DNA of 44,291 nucleotides, taken from NCBI RefSeq assembly GCF_029840925.1, contig NZ_JAOCDM010000036.1, positions 1 through 44,291 on the forward strand, written 5' to 3'. Source of the stretch: Pseudomonas sp. GD03858. Its GTDB lineage: Bacteria > Pseudomonadota > Gammaproteobacteria > Pseudomonadales > Pseudomonadaceae. This document shows positions 30,464 to 39,887 of the stretch, piece after piece. The notes beneath the pieces were generated by a model. It saw only the letters and a program-made list of their open reading frames with translations, did no database searches and was not told the DNA's origin. The first letter of the stretch is position 1. Each line of letters opens with the position of its first letter. The position numbers were made by a program, and so were the translations under genes.

Positions 30464-31246
30464 ATGCGCACGCTCATTCCCTCCTTTCTGCTGTTGCTGC
30501 TCGCCTGCCTGGGCTCGCCTGCCCACGCCGAGCGCCTGCGCATCGTCAGCGATGACTGGGCCCCCTACATCTATCAGCACAACGGCCAGCCCAAAGGCAT
30601 CGACTACGAAGTCGCCAGCGAGGTGTTCAAGCGCCTGGGTGTCGATGTGCAGTGGGAATTCCTGCCCTGGAAACGCTGCCTGGCCATGATCGAGCAAGGC
30701 CTGGCGGATGCCGTGATGGATATTTTCACGGTCGAGTCGCGGCGCTCATTCATGATCTATCCGGACGAACCCATGTCGCCGGTCGAGTTCGTGCTCTACC
30801 AGGCCCGCGCCCGTCCGCATCCGGTCGAACGGCTGGAGGACCTGGCCGGGTTGCGCGTGGGCACCTCGCCTGGCTACGTCTATGGCGACGGCTTCGCCGA
30901 CTCGCCGCTGTTCCAGCGCGAACCGGCACCCAACCACGAGGCCAATTTCGGCAAACTGCTGCTCGGGCGCATCGACCTGCTGGTGACCGATCGCCGGGTT
31001 GGCCGCTACCTGAGCCGACAACTGGGGCTGGAGCACGAAGTCGAGGAGCTGCCACTGCTGATCAGCCATCGCCAGCAATACCTGGGATTGGCCCGCAAAC
31101 CCGGCCGCGAGCACCTGGCCCAGGCGTTCAGCGACGAACTGCGGCGCTTCAAGCAGGAGCCGGCCTACGCCGCGATCAACGCCCGCTACCTCGGCGATCA
31201 GGTTTTTCCTTTCGCCGTTGAGCAGCAGGAACACAGCACACGCTGA
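30464..31246 (+). CDS. Orphan periplasmic solute-binding protein (SBP_bac_3 family), second copy
   Basis: A 260-residue family-3 solute-binding protein. The signal peptide [20 protein letters not shown] ends in HAE. The mature part opens with [19 protein letters not shown] and has the [20 protein letters not shown] ligand-site block. It resembles the orphan at 6709-7446 in plan but the two are clearly diverged. No permease or ATPase gene is adjacent. The ATG at 30464 lacks a clear Shine-Dalgarno, but it places the signal peptide at the start. Longer frames upstream are open but would not encode a signal. The ligand is unknown. Confidence 0.85.
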   Translation: MRTLIPSFLLLLLACLGSPAHAERLRIVSDDWAPYIYQHNGQPKGIDYEVASEVFKRLGVDVQWEFLPWKRCLAMIEQGLADAVMDIFTVESRRSFMIYPDEPMSPVEFVLYQARARPHPVERLEDLAGLRVGTSPGYVYGDGFADSPLFQREPAPNHEANFGKLLLGRIDLLVTDRRVGRYLSRQLGLEHEVEELPLLISHRQQYLGLARKPGREHLAQAFSDELRRFKQEPAYAAINARYLGDQVFPFAVEQQEHSTR

Positions 31247-31469
31247 TTGCTCTGTTATACTCGGGCCTTCCCGCCCGGCTCACGCCCGGACGCTCGGCCT
31301 CGCAACAGGCATCTCGACCCGCTGCCGCGCACCTTCGGTGCCCGCCCACCGGGCCCCCGGATGCGCCGTGAACGCCCAGCTGGACCGGACGCGATCGCAT
31401 CCCTCCGATGCCCGTCGCGCCAGGCAGAACACCCCATCGGGCCCAGCCCCCACGAGAACAGGATTGCCC

Positions 31470-33371
31470 ATGTCCTTTGCTTCCCTCGGTCTCTCCGAGG
31501 CTCTTGTCCGCGCTATCGAGGCAGCGGGCTACACCCAGCCCACTCCGGTGCAACAGCGGGCCATTCCCGCCGTGTTGCAAGGTCGCGACCTGATGGTCGC
31601 CGCCCAGACAGGTACTGGTAAAACCGGCGGCTTCGCGCTGCCGATCCTCGAGCGCCTGTTCCCGGGCGGCCACCCCGACAAGTCGCAACGTCACGGCCCG
31701 CGTCAACCGCGCGTGCTGGTGCTGACGCCGACCCGCGAGCTGGCTGCCCAGGTGCATGACAGCTTCAAGATCTATGCCCGCGACCTGAACTTCATCAGCG
31801 CCTGCATCTTTGGCGGCGTCGGCATGAACCCGCAGGTCCAGGCCATGGCCAAGGGCGTCGACGTGCTGGTCGCCTGCCCGGGTCGACTGCTCGACCTCGC
31901 TGGCCAGGGGAGCGTCGACCTCTCGCACGTCGAGATCCTGGTATTGGACGAAGCCGACCGCATGCTCGACATGGGCTTCATCCACGACGTCAAGAAGGTA
32001 CTGGCGCGCCTGCCGGCCAAACGCCAGAACCTGCTGTTCTCGGCGACCTTCTCCAAGGACATCACCGATCTGGCCGACAAGCTGCTGCACAACCCCGAGC
32101 GTATCGAGGTCACGCCGCCGAACACCACCGTCGAGCGCATCGAGCAGCGCGTCTACCGCCTGCCGGCCAGCCACAAGCGCGCCCTGCTGGCGCACCTGAT
32201 CACCCTGGGTGCCTGGGAACAGGTACTGGTGTTCACCCGCACCAAGCACGGCGCCAACCGTCTGGCCGAGTACCTCGAGAAGCACGGCCTGACTGCCGCG
32301 GCGATCCACGGCAACAAGAGCCAGAACGCCCGCACCAAGGCCCTGGCCGACTTCAAGGCCAACACCGTGCGCGTGCTGGTGGCCACCGACATCGCCGCCC
32401 GTGGCCTGGACATCGACCAACTGCCGCATGTAGTCAACTTCGAGCTGCCCAACGTCGAGGAAGACTACGTTCACCGCATCGGCCGCACCGGTCGTGCCGG
32501 ACGCTCGGGCGAGGCCATCTCGATGGTCGCACCGGACGAAGAGAAGCTGCTCAAGAGCATCGAGCGTGTCACCCGCCAGAAAATCCCGGATGGCGACCTG
32601 ATGGGCTTCGACGCCTCCAAAGTCGAGGCTGAAAAGCCTGAAGTCCGCGAGCGCCCGCAGAACAGCGGCCGCGGTGGCCGCAACCAGCAACCTCGCGGCG
32701 AAGGCAGCAAGGAAGGCAGTGGCGGGCGCAAGGACAAAGGCAAGGACAAAGGCCGCAACAAGCCTGCGGGCGAAAAGCCGGCCGACAAGGAAAAGTCCGG
32801 CGAGAAACAGCAGCAAGGCCAGCAGCAGCGCAAGCCGCGTGACAAGAAACCACGTCAGCAGCAGGCCGCGCAGGGCCAGAAAGCCATCCCGTCGGCCCCC
32901 GCCGATCGTGATCCGGAAGAGTTCCTGGATGACGATGTGGATAACTTCGGCAACCGCGCCGACTACGTCAGCCCTTACCAGAACGCCAAGAACCAGGGCC
33001 GCAATCGCCGTCCAGGTGGTAATGGCGGACAAGGCCAGGGCCAGCGTAGCGGCGGCGGCCAGAACCAGGGTCAGGCCCAGGGCCGTGGCAATGGCCAGCA
33101 ACGCCAGGGGCAGGGTTCCGGCGAGAAGCGCCCGCGCAACGCTGGCGGCAGCAACGGAGGCGCCCGTCGCGACAACAACGGTGGTCGCAACCGCCGCGAC
33201 GAATCGGCTCGCCAGGAACCGGCCGTGCGCAACCCGCGCGAATCGCAGAGCGCGCCGGTGATCATCCGCAAGGAGTCCAAGCTCGACCGTTACCCGACGC
33301 CCGAGCAGCTGGACGACCTGCCTAGCCGCCCACGGGGCGAGCGCCCGGCGCTGCTGACCCGCAAGGGCTGA
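31470..33371 (+). CDS. rhlE: RhlE-type DEAD-box RNA helicase
   Basis: A 633-residue RNA helicase. The core (residues 1-370) carries [38 protein letters not shown], the C-terminal [15 protein letters not shown] and [13 protein letters not shown]. After the core, about 240 residues are a disordered, basic tail rich in Gly, Gln, Asn, Arg and Lys (for example [19 protein letters not shown]). Such tails bind RNA and can drive condensate formation in other RhlE proteins. It differs from the DbpA at 1477, whose C-terminus is a folded RNA-recognition domain. AGGA precedes the ATG. The leader is about 220 bases long, as is common in cold-inducible helicase genes. Confidence 0.9.
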   Translation: MSFASLGLSEALVRAIEAAGYTQPTPVQQRAIPAVLQGRDLMVAAQTGTGKTGGFALPILERLFPGGHPDKSQRHGPRQPRVLVLTPTRELAAQVHDSFKIYARDLNFISACIFGGVGMNPQVQAMAKGVDVLVACPGRLLDLAGQGSVDLSHVEILVLDEADRMLDMGFIHDVKKVLARLPAKRQNLLFSATFSKDITDLADKLLHNPERIEVTPPNTTVERIEQRVYRLPASHKRALLAHLITLGAWEQVLVFTRTKHGANRLAEYLEKHGLTAAAIHGNKSQNARTKALADFKANTVRVLVATDIAARGLDIDQLPHVVNFELPNVEEDYVHRIGRTGRAGRSGEAISMVAPDEEKLLKSIERVTRQKIPDGDLMGFDASKVEAEKPEVRERPQNSGRGGRNQQPRGEGSKEGSGGRKDKGKDKGRNKPAGEKPADKEKSGEKQQQGQQQRKPRDKKPRQQQAAQGQKAIPSAPADRDPEEFLDDDVDNFGNRADYVSPYQNAKNQGRNRRPGGNGGQGQGQRSGGGQNQGQAQGRGNGQQRQGQGSGEKRPRNAGGSNGGARRDNNGGRNRRDESARQEPAVRNPRESQSAPVIIRKESKLDRYPTPEQLDDLPSRPRGERPALLTRKG

Positions 33372-33383
33372 GCAGAACCGCAG

Positions 33384-33422
33384 CCAATGAAAACGCCGCC
33401 CTCTGGGCGGCGTTTTCATTGG
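33384..33422. terminator. Bidirectional terminator after rhlE
   Basis: A perfect 18-bp stem, CCAATGAAAACGCCGCCC with its reverse complement, loop TCT. It has an A-run before and a T-run after, 12 bases past the rhlE stop. Confidence 0.93.
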
Positions 33423-33440
33423 TCTTGATTAAGGCTGACC

Positions 33441-33509
33441 TCTTCGCGGGTAAACCCGCTCCCACAAGACGCAATGCTTGAACTGTGGGAGCGGGTTCAC
33501 CCGCGAATG
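33441..33509. repeat. REP pair (inverted), type A
   Basis: CTTCGCGGGTAAACCCGCTC on the left and GAGCGGGTTCACCCGCGAA on the right, between the convergent rhlE and yceI genes, just after the shared terminator. Confidence 0.88.
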
Positions 33510-33520
33510 GATCTTGAGGC

Positions 33521-34099
33521 TTACTTCTGCTTCACGCCTTCGACACTGATATCCAGGTCCAGGGTCTGGGAGGTCGGGCCCGGGCCCTTGATGCCGAAGT
33601 CGTTCAGGTTCAGGGTGGTCTTGGCGTTGAAGCCGGCACGCTCGCCGCCCCACGGGTCCTTGCCCTCGCCGTTGAACACGGCCTTGAAGGTGACTGGCTT
33701 GGTCACGCCGTGCATGGTCAGGTCGCCGGTGACGTCAGCGGTCTTGTCGCCAGTCGACTTGACGCTGGTGGAGACGAACTTGGCATCCGGGTACTTCTTC
33801 ACATCGAGGAAGTCGGCGCTGGCGATGTGCTTGTCACGCTCGGCGTGGTTCGACCACAGGCTGGCGGTCTTCAGGTCGACGCTGATCTTGCTGGCTTCGG
33901 GCTTGGCGCTGTCCCAGGTGAAGTTGCCGTCGAAGTCCTTGAAGGTGCCGTGGATGAAGCTGTAGCCCAGGTGGCTGATCTTCCAGTCGACGAACGCGTG
34001 CTGGCCTTCCTTGTCGATCTTGTACTCGGCGGCCATGGCCTGGCCGGCGGAGATCAGGGCGGTACCGAGCGCCAGAGCGGCAAAAGTCTTTTTCAACAT
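33521..34099 (-). CDS. yceI: YceI-family periplasmic protein
   Basis: A 192-residue lipocalin-like protein of the YceI family. The signal peptide [19 protein letters not shown] ends at AMA. The mature start [20 protein letters not shown] and the block [17 protein letters not shown] are the family signature. [20 protein letters not shown] follows, and the C-terminal strand ends FGIKGPGP and DLDISVEG. Members bind isoprenoid lipids such as polyprenyl chains in a beta-barrel. It starts 34 bases after the cytochrome b561 gene on the same strand; the yceJ-yceI pairing is conserved in enterobacteria too. Confidence 0.95.
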   Translation of the reverse strand: MLKKTFAALALGTALISAGQAMAAEYKIDKEGQHAFVDWKISHLGYSFIHGTFKDFDGNFTWDSAKPEASKISVDLKTASLWSNHAERDKHIASADFLDVKKYPDAKFVSTSVKSTGDKTADVTGDLTMHGVTKPVTFKAVFNGEGKDPWGGERAGFNAKTTLNLNDFGIKGPGPTSQTLDLDISVEGVKQK

Positions 34100-34133
34100 C
34101 CTTTCTTCCTTCCTATGCAATTGAGGGTGAGAG

Positions 34134-34685
34134 TCAAGCTTTGCGGCCCAGCATGCGGGTGAGGGTCGCGTCACGGTCGATGAAATGGTGCTTGAGCGCC
34201 GCCAGCCCGTGGAGCACGGCGAAGATCACCAGGCCCCAGGCTAGCCACAAGTGGATCACCCCGGCCGTATCGGCCTGGTCCGGCAGGTCGCTGACCAATG
34301 CCGGCACTTCGAACAGCCCGAACACCGGGATGCCGACACCGTCGGCGGTGGAAATCAGATAGCCCGCGATCATCACCGCGAACAGGCCCAGGTACAGCGC
34401 CAGATGACCCAGCTTGGCGGCCAGGCGAGTCACCTTGCCGTGGTTGGCCGGGGCCGGCGGTGGCGGGCTGGCCAGACGCCACAGTACACGCAGCAGCATC
34501 ACCGCCAGCAACACCAGGCCAATGCTCTTGTGCAGGTCGGGGCCGGACTTGCGCCAGGGGCTGTAATAATCCAGACCGACCATCCACAGCCCAAGGCCGA
34601 ACAGACCGAAGACCGCCAGCGCCACGCCCCAGTGCAGGACGATGCTGACCAGGCCATAGCGAGAAGATGAGTTGCGCAGTTGCAT
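34134..34685 (-). CDS. yceJ: Cytochrome b561 (YceJ-type)
   Basis: A 183-residue inner-membrane di-haem cytochrome with four helices. The expected haem histidines lie in [17 protein letters not shown] (helix 1), [16 protein letters not shown] (helix 2), [20 protein letters not shown] (helix 3 region) and [20 protein letters not shown] (helix 4). It probably passes electrons from quinol to a periplasmic partner, and pairing with yceI suggests a lipid-quinone link. The ATG at 34685 has GGGGAAA upstream. The long AT-rich region in front (34686-34800) contrasts with the surrounding GC-rich DNA. Confidence 0.93.
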   Translation of the reverse strand: MQLRNSSSRYGLVSIVLHWGVALAVFGLFGLGLWMVGLDYYSPWRKSGPDLHKSIGLVLLAVMLLRVLWRLASPPPPAPANHGKVTRLAAKLGHLALYLGLFAVMIAGYLISTADGVGIPVFGLFEVPALVSDLPDQADTAGVIHLWLAWGLVIFAVLHGLAALKHHFIDRDATLTRMLGRKA

Positions 34686-34868
34686 GTTGGCGTATTTCCC
34701 CGTGAAAGCTGTGCACAAGACTAACGCGTAACGTATCGAATAAAAGCACAAAAAATTGCTTTGGATTATCGAAAAATCCGATATTTAGTGTGAAAGCTTC
34801 CTATTAAGCAAACATTAACGATAGACGTTAGGGATGAGCTTGCCAGCACCGTCGCTTCGGCAAGCCTG

Positions 34869-34886
34869 TGTGAGCAACTGTCTTGC
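34869..34886. repeat. 18-bp intergenic repeat, copy 2
   Basis: TGTGAGCAACTGTCTTGC, identical to 11321-11338 and in the same orientation. It lies about 185 bases before the minus-strand yceJ start. A GACGTTAG element lies upstream in both copies. Confidence 0.5.
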
Positions 34887-34909
34887 TGAGATTTCTTAAC
34901 TGGCGTGAT

Positions 34910-35017
34910 CTCTGTAGGAGCGGGCTCGCCCGCGAACACCGGCAAAGCCGGTGCCAAGCACCGCGGTGCCTGCTTGGCGGCGGGTTCAGCGCACCGCCAA
35001 GCTCGCTCCCACAAGAG
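34910..35017. repeat. Diverged REP cluster
   Basis: GTAGGAGCGGGCTCGCCCGC on the left and CTCGCTCCCAC on the right flank smaller palindromes (ACCGGCAAAGCCGGT; AAGCACCGCGGTGCCTGCTT). This is a looser arrangement than the other REP pairs. Confidence 0.65.
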
Positions 35018-35041
35018 ACAGGGCAATTGCCTGTGGAAGGG

Positions 35042-36877
35042 TCAGCCGGCCTTGGCCTGGCTATTGGCCGCCGGCTTCTTGGCCGGTTCCGACTTGGCGG
35101 TGGCCTTCTTCACCGGAGCCGGTTTGGCTGCGGGCTTGTGTGCCTGCTTGACCGCAGGCTTGGCTGGCGCTGGCTTGGTGGCGGCCGGTTTCACCGGTTC
35201 CTCCTTGGCCACAGGCGCCGGAGCGACCGGTGCTGGGGCAGGCACGGGTGCTACCTCCTCGGCCTTGGCGATCGGCGCCGCCTTGGCCTCGGGCTTGTCA
35301 CCACCCCCGAACAGGCGCGAGAAGAAGCCCGGCTTGTCCTGCTTGGCCTCCTCGACCTTCACTGGCTCAGGCTTGGCCGGGGCCTTGTCGGCGGAGCCAC
35401 CGAACAGGTTGGAGAAGAATCCGCCCTTGTCCTTCGCTGCGGCTGCACCTACCGCTCCGGCAGCGGCTGCGGCGGCAACCGGCGCGGCCTTGACCGGGTC
35501 GAACGACTTGCCTGCGGCCAGGTCCTGGACCTGGCTCGCGGCGCGCTGGCCGCTGCGCAGGGCACCTTCGAGGGTGCCTGGGTACAGCGCGTCGGTGTGC
35601 TCGCCGGCAAAGGCGATGCGCTGCACCGGGCGCTCCCACAGCCGCCAGTACTTGCTGATCTGGCCCGGCCCATAGGCCAGGTAGGCACCGCCCATGCCGG
35701 CATCAGTGCTGTAGCGGCGCACTTCGTAGCCAGTGAAGGCACCACGGGCCTGCGGATAGAAGGCGTGCAGGCGGATCAGCACCTGGTCGACCATCTGCTT
35801 GTCACCGAAGGCTTGCAGCAGGCGCGCATTGTCGCCGGACAGGTTGATCACCACGTTGGCGCCGCCCTTGAGCGCCGGCTCGATCCACAGCATGCCCAGG
35901 CCGGTGTTGCTGAAGATCTCGCCGGACATGCGCGCACGGCTCTCCCACACCGGGTTCTTGAACTTGAGCATCAGCTGGTCGCGCCAGCCGTAATTGGTGC
36001 CCTTGAGGGCGGCCAGGCGCTGGCCGTCCAGGCCTGGGGTCATCTGGATCCTGGCCAGGGCACGCAGCGGCACGGCCATGACCAGGTAATCGGCCTGGTA
36101 GCCGACGGCGCCGACCTTGACCGTCACCCCATCCTTGTCCTGGATGATGGCAGTGACCGGCGAGCTGGTCTTGATGGTCTTGAGCTGCTTGACGAAGGCC
36201 TGGGCCAGCACCGGGCTGCCACCTGGCAGGCGCGCCGCGCGCAGGTCGCGGTCGCTGACGTTGCGGTACACGCGGCTCTGCTGGGCGAAATACAGCAGCG
36301 ACAGGCGCGACGGCTCGTCATAGCGGGTACGGATCTGCTGGTTCACCAGCTGACGGGCGGTAGCCGGCAGTTGCAGCTTGTCGAGCCAGGTGGAGACGTT
36401 CATCTGGTCAAGGGCGAACAGGGTGCTGTTGGCCGCGGGGTTGAGCGGATCGTCGATGGAACGGGCCAGATCGTCCAGGGTTTTCTCGTAGCGCTTGAGC
36501 GCCTCGGCCGTCGCCGGCTGCTTGGTGGCGAGGTCAGCGGCGCTGAAATATTCGCCGTCGATCAGGTAGCCGGGGGTGCGCACGAACTCGGGCGCCGGCA
36601 GGGTGCCGACCTTGAACTGCTCGAGGTACTGATTGAGCACCGGCTGGGTCTTGCTGTTGCCGACCCACTCACTGGTGGCCAGGCCCGAACGCCCGCCCAT
36701 GCCTGACTTGGCCTCCAGCAGGGTGACCTGCCAGCCCTTGCTTTGCAGCTCGTAGGCCGCGGTCAGGCCCGCCAGGCCGCCACCGACGACGATCGCCGTC
36801 TTGTCCTTGGCCAGCGCGGCACCGCTGGACACCCCGATCAATACCAACGCGCACAGGCGCACCCAAGCAGCAGCCAT
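35042..36877 (-). CDS. Exported FAD-dependent amine oxidase with low-complexity tail
   Basis: A 611-residue flavin-containing amine oxidase. A Sec-type signal peptide (MAAAWVRLCALVLIGVSSGA, no twin arginine) precedes the FAD motif TAIVVGGGLAGLTAAYELQ and EAKSGMGGRSG. The C-terminal flavin clamp reads RIAFAGEHTDALYPGTLEGA. The enzyme core ends near residue 455. The last 156 residues are Ala/Pro/Lys-rich and histone-like, and they contain two copies of an eight-residue motif, FFSNLFGG (487-494) and FFSRLFGG (518-525). The tail may bind nucleic acid, murein or membranes. The substrate is unknown, and the export route with a bound flavin is unclear. It is not obviously cotranscribed with its neighbours. 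Confidence 0.85.
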   Translation of the reverse strand: MAAAWVRLCALVLIGVSSGAALAKDKTAIVVGGGLAGLTAAYELQSKGWQVTLLEAKSGMGGRSGLATSEWVGNSKTQPVLNQYLEQFKVGTLPAPEFVRTPGYLIDGEYFSAADLATKQPATAEALKRYEKTLDDLARSIDDPLNPAANSTLFALDQMNVSTWLDKLQLPATARQLVNQQIRTRYDEPSRLSLLYFAQQSRVYRNVSDRDLRAARLPGGSPVLAQAFVKQLKTIKTSSPVTAIIQDKDGVTVKVGAVGYQADYLVMAVPLRALARIQMTPGLDGQRLAALKGTNYGWRDQLMLKFKNPVWESRARMSGEIFSNTGLGMLWIEPALKGGANVVINLSGDNARLLQAFGDKQMVDQVLIRLHAFYPQARGAFTGYEVRRYSTDAGMGGAYLAYGPGQISKYWRLWERPVQRIAFAGEHTDALYPGTLEGALRSGQRAASQVQDLAAGKSFDPVKAAPVAAAAAAGAVGAAAAKDKGGFFSNLFGGSADKAPAKPEPVKVEEAKQDKPGFFSRLFGGGDKPEAKAAPIAKAEEVAPVPAPAPVAPAPVAKEEPVKPAATKPAPAKPAVKQAHKPAAKPAPVKKATAKSEPAKKPAANSQAKAG

Positions 36878-37082
36878 GATGGCGAACTCCGGTTAGAGAA
36901 GCGATAGAAGAGACGGGGAAGAATGCCCCGGGAGAGATGCGTTAAGAATACGTCACCTCCGCCCACCCTGCCACCGCAGTGACATCAAGTGCTTTTGGCA
37001 ACTGGTATTTTTGTCAGTAGCGAGCAGGCGCAAGACCGTTCAGGCTTGGCAGGCACTCCAGAGGCAGGCCGGGGACCCGACG

Positions 37083-37514
37083 GTGATCTACACAGAGGAT
37101 TTTGCCAAGTGGACGCCGTCAGCGCCGATGCCCGAGGTCATCTGGCACACGCCAACCGGCCTGAGCATCGTGACCAACGGCATCGCCTACAGCGCGCGCT
37201 ACGAATCCGACGAAGGGTACGTCGGCACGGAGCTGATCGTGCTCGGCCAGAGCGATATCGAAATCAGCTTTGGCCAGACGATCGATTGCCTGCTGCTCGA
37301 AGTGGACATCAAGACGCTCGGCAAGGCGGCCTCGACGTCCTACTGGCTGACCCTGCACGAGGGCGCCTACATCGAGTTCACCCCTGGTCCGTGCAGCCTC
37401 GGCCCCTTCTGGCACGACGTGCCCGGTCCGCTCGACCGCCTGACCCTGTCGACCCTGCCCCAGTGCAGCGTGCATATCCGTCAGCTGGAGTGGCGCCCGG
37501 CCTGGCGTCATTGA
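37083..37514 (+). CDS. Hypothetical protein
   Basis: A 143-residue protein of no family I recognise. There is no signal peptide and no membrane segment. The sequence looks like a beta-rich globular domain (TNGIAYSARYESDEGYVGTE and LTLHEGAYIEFTPGPC). The GTG at 37083 has GGGGA seven bases upstream, so I chose it. The frame also opens at a TTG at 37011, which would add a basic 24-residue leader. It ends 73 bases before bioA on the same strand. Codon use resembles neighbouring genes, so it is probably real. Confidence 0.6.
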   Translation: MIYTEDFAKWTPSAPMPEVIWHTPTGLSIVTNGIAYSARYESDEGYVGTELIVLGQSDIEISFGQTIDCLLLEVDIKTLGKAASTSYWLTLHEGAYIEFTPGPCSLGPFWHDVPGPLDRLTLSTLPQCSVHIRQLEWRPAWRH

Positions 37515-37587
37515 GCGGTTGTCCTGCCCCCCGGCATTGCTTAGGCTTACGCGGTCAAACCGAGCCGTAACGCCAGGAGAAGTGCCC

Positions 37588-38994
37588 ATGGGCCTCAACG
37601 ATCAGTGGATGCAGCGCGACCTCAAGGTCCTGTGGCACCCCTGCACCCAGATGAAAGACCACGAGCAGCTGCCGCTGATCCCGATCCGCCGCGGCGAGGG
37701 CGTATGGCTCGAGGACTTCGAGGGCAAGCGCTACCTGGACGCCGTCAGCTCCTGGTGGGTCAACGTGTTCGGCCACGCCAACCCGCGTATCAACCAGCGC
37801 ATCAAGGATCAGGTCGACCAGCTGGAGCACGTGATCCTCGCCGGTTTCAGCCATCAGCCGGTGATCGAGCTGTCCGAGCGCCTGGTCGCCATGACGCCCA
37901 CCGGCCTGGACCGGGTGTTCTACGCCGACAACGGCTCGTCGTGCATCGAAGTGGCGCTGAAGATGAGCTTCCACTACTGGCAGAACACCGGCAAACCGCA
38001 GAAAAAGCGTTTCGTCACCCTGACCAACAGCTACCACGGCGAAACCATCGCGGCGATGTCGGTGGGCGATGTGCCGCTGTTCACCGAGACCTACAAGGCC
38101 CTGCTGCTGGACACGATCAAGGTGCCCAGCCCCGACTGCTACCTGCGCCCCGAAGGCATGGGCTGGGAGGAACACTCGCGGAACATGTTCGCTGCCATGG
38201 AGCAGACCTTGGCCGAACACCACGCCAGCATCGCCGCGGTGATCGTCGAGCCGCTGATCCAGGGCGCCGGCGGCATGCGCATGTACCACCCGGTGTACCT
38301 CAAGCTGCTGCGCGAAGCCTGCGATCGCTACGACGTGCATCTGATCCACGACGAGATCGCCGTGGGCTTCGGCCGCACCGGCACGATGTTCGCCTGCGAG
38401 CAGGCCGGCATCCGCCCGGACTTCCTGTGCCTGTCCAAGGCCCTGACCGGCGGCTACCTGCCATTGGCCGCCTGCCTGACCACCGACAAGGTGTACCAGG
38501 CTTTCTACGACGACTACCCGACCCTGCGCGCCTTCCTCCATTCGCACAGCTACACCGGCAACCCGCTGGCCTGCGCCGCAGCCCTGGCGACCCTGGACAT
38601 CTTCGAGCAGGACAACGTGATCGAGGCCAACAAGGCTTTGTCGGCGCGCATGGCCAGCGCCACCGCGCACCTGGCCGACCATGCCCATGTCGCCGAGATC
38701 CGCCAGACCGGTATGGCCCTGGCGATCGAGATGGTCCAGGACAAGGCAAGCAAGGCCGCCTACCCCTGGCAGGAACGTCGCGGCCTGAAGGTCTTCGAAC
38801 ACGCCCTGACCCGTGGCGCGCTGCTGCGTCCGCTGGGCAGCGTGGTGTATTTCCTGCCGCCTTACGTGATCACCCCGGAGCAGATCGACTTCCTGGCCGA
38901 GGTGGCCACGGAAGGGATCGACATTGCCACCCGCGATAGCGTCAGCGTGGCGGTGCCGGCCGACTTCCACCCCGACTTCCGCGATCCGGGCTAG
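37588..38994 (+). CDS. bioA: Adenosylmethionine-8-amino-7-oxononanoate aminotransferase
   Basis: PLP enzyme of biotin synthesis that converts KAPA to DAPA using SAM as amino donor; 468 residues. The SAM-specific N-terminus LWHPCTQMKDHEQLPLIPI and the SSWWVNVFGHANPRIN block identify BioA. The PLP phosphate contact is DNGSSCIEVALKMSFHYW. The Schiff-base lysine lies in FLCLSKALTGGYLPLAACL. AGGAG precedes the ATG. It stands apart from the rest of the bio operon, as is usual in pseudomonads, and it uses SAM as amino donor like few other aminotransferases. Confidence 0.97.
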   Translation: MGLNDQWMQRDLKVLWHPCTQMKDHEQLPLIPIRRGEGVWLEDFEGKRYLDAVSSWWVNVFGHANPRINQRIKDQVDQLEHVILAGFSHQPVIELSERLVAMTPTGLDRVFYADNGSSCIEVALKMSFHYWQNTGKPQKKRFVTLTNSYHGETIAAMSVGDVPLFTETYKALLLDTIKVPSPDCYLRPEGMGWEEHSRNMFAAMEQTLAEHHASIAAVIVEPLIQGAGGMRMYHPVYLKLLREACDRYDVHLIHDEIAVGFGRTGTMFACEQAGIRPDFLCLSKALTGGYLPLAACLTTDKVYQAFYDDYPTLRAFLHSHSYTGNPLACAAALATLDIFEQDNVIEANKALSARMASATAHLADHAHVAEIRQTGMALAIEMVQDKASKAAYPWQERRGLKVFEHALTRGALLRPLGSVVYFLPPYVITPEQIDFLAEVATEGIDIATRDSVSVAVPADFHPDFRDPG

Positions 38995-39017
38995 CCTGCG
39001 GAGCAAAGCACATACCC

Positions 39018-39138
39018 TTGCAGGAGCGGCCTTGTGTCGCGAAAGGGCCGCAAGGCGGCCCCAGCAATCTATGCGTCGTCGCTAAAATCCTGGGGCTGCT
39101 TCGCAGCCCTTTCGCGACACGAGGCCGCTCCTACAGAA
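39018..39138. repeat. REP pair (inverted), type B
   Basis: The left arm contains CAGGAGCGGCCTTGTGTCGC and the right arm TTTCGCGACACGAGGCCGCT. Each has its secondary palindrome (GGGCCGCAAGGCGGCCC, GGGGCTGCTTCGCAGCCC) in the 60-base middle. It lies between bioA and rsmE. Confidence 0.85.
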
Positions 39139-39167
39139 GTCGAGTTAATCCTTTCAATGAGCCCCCC

Positions 39168-39887
39168 ATGAGACTCTCCCGCTTCTTCATCGACGCCCCT
39201 CTGGCCCTCGGCGAGCACGACCTCCCCGAAGCCCAGGCCCACTACATCGGCCGCGTGCTGCGCATGGCCCCCGGCGACGCCGTGCAGCTGTTCGACGGCA
39301 GCGGCCAGGAATACCTCGGCCAATTGCTCGAAGTCGGCAAGAAAAGCGTGCGCGTCAGCCTCGACCAGGCCCTGCCCGGCCAGGCCGACTCGCCGCTGCA
39401 CATCCATCTTGGCCAGGGCCTGTCCCGCGGCGAGCGCATGGACTGGGCAATCCAGAAGGCCACCGAACTGGGTGCCAACGAAATCACCCCGATCGTCAGC
39501 GAACGCTGCGAAGTGCGCCTGAAGGACGAGCGCGCCGACAAGCGCCTGGCGCACTGGCGCCAGGTGGCGATCAGCGCTTGCGAGCAATGCGGCCGCTCCA
39601 CCCTGCCGGTCATCCACCCGCCGCTCACCCTGGCCGAGTGGCTCAAAGACACCGAGGCCGATCTCAAGCTGGTGCTGCACCCGGTGGCCGAACCACTGAG
39701 CAGCCATGACAAGCCGGCGAAGCTGGCCTTCCTGATCGGCCCCGAAGGCGGCCTGAGCGAGACGGAAGTCGAGCAGGCCAAGGCCAGCGGCTATCACGCC
39801 GCCCGCCTCGGCCCTCGGGTGCTGCGCACCGAGACCGCGCCGGTGGTGGCGCTGTCGGTGGCCCAGCAGCTGTGGGGCGACTTCTAG
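39168..39887 (+). CDS. rsmE: 16S rRNA m3U1498 methyltransferase
   Basis: SPOUT-class enzyme that methylates N3 of U1498 in 16S rRNA, 239 residues. The N-terminal PUA-like domain begins MRLSRFFIDAPLALGEHDLP and contains HYIGRVLRM. The knotted SAM site is FLIGPEGGLSETEVEQAKAS followed by LGPRVLRTETAPVVAL. The start matches the family N-terminus, although its Shine-Dalgarno is weak. The stop codon shares CTAG with the convergent hemolysin III gene. Confidence 0.96.
   Translation: MRLSRFFIDAPLALGEHDLPEAQAHYIGRVLRMAPGDAVQLFDGSGQEYLGQLLEVGKKSVRVSLDQALPGQADSPLHIHLGQGLSRGERMDWAIQKATELGANEITPIVSERCEVRLKDERADKRLAHWRQVAISACEQCGRSTLPVIHPPLTLAEWLKDTEADLKLVLHPVAEPLSSHDKPAKLAFLIGPEGGLSETEVEQAKASGYHAARLGPRVLRTETAPVVALSVAQQLWGDF

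Larger units (their letters stand above)
34686..35041. other. 356-base intergenic region
   Basis: The first part (34700-34830) is markedly AT-rich and probably holds the yceJ promoter. A 7-bp-stem hairpin follows (GCTTGCC at about 34839, GGCAAGC at about 34859), then the second copy of the 18-bp repeat. From 34912 it is REP sequence. No gene was recognised. Confidence 0.6.

Noticed and set aside
31176..33419. A 747-codon open frame antisense to rhlE.
   Set aside because: Low-complexity Leu/Ala/Val sequence produced by the opposite strand of a GC-rich gene; it also runs into the rhlE terminator.
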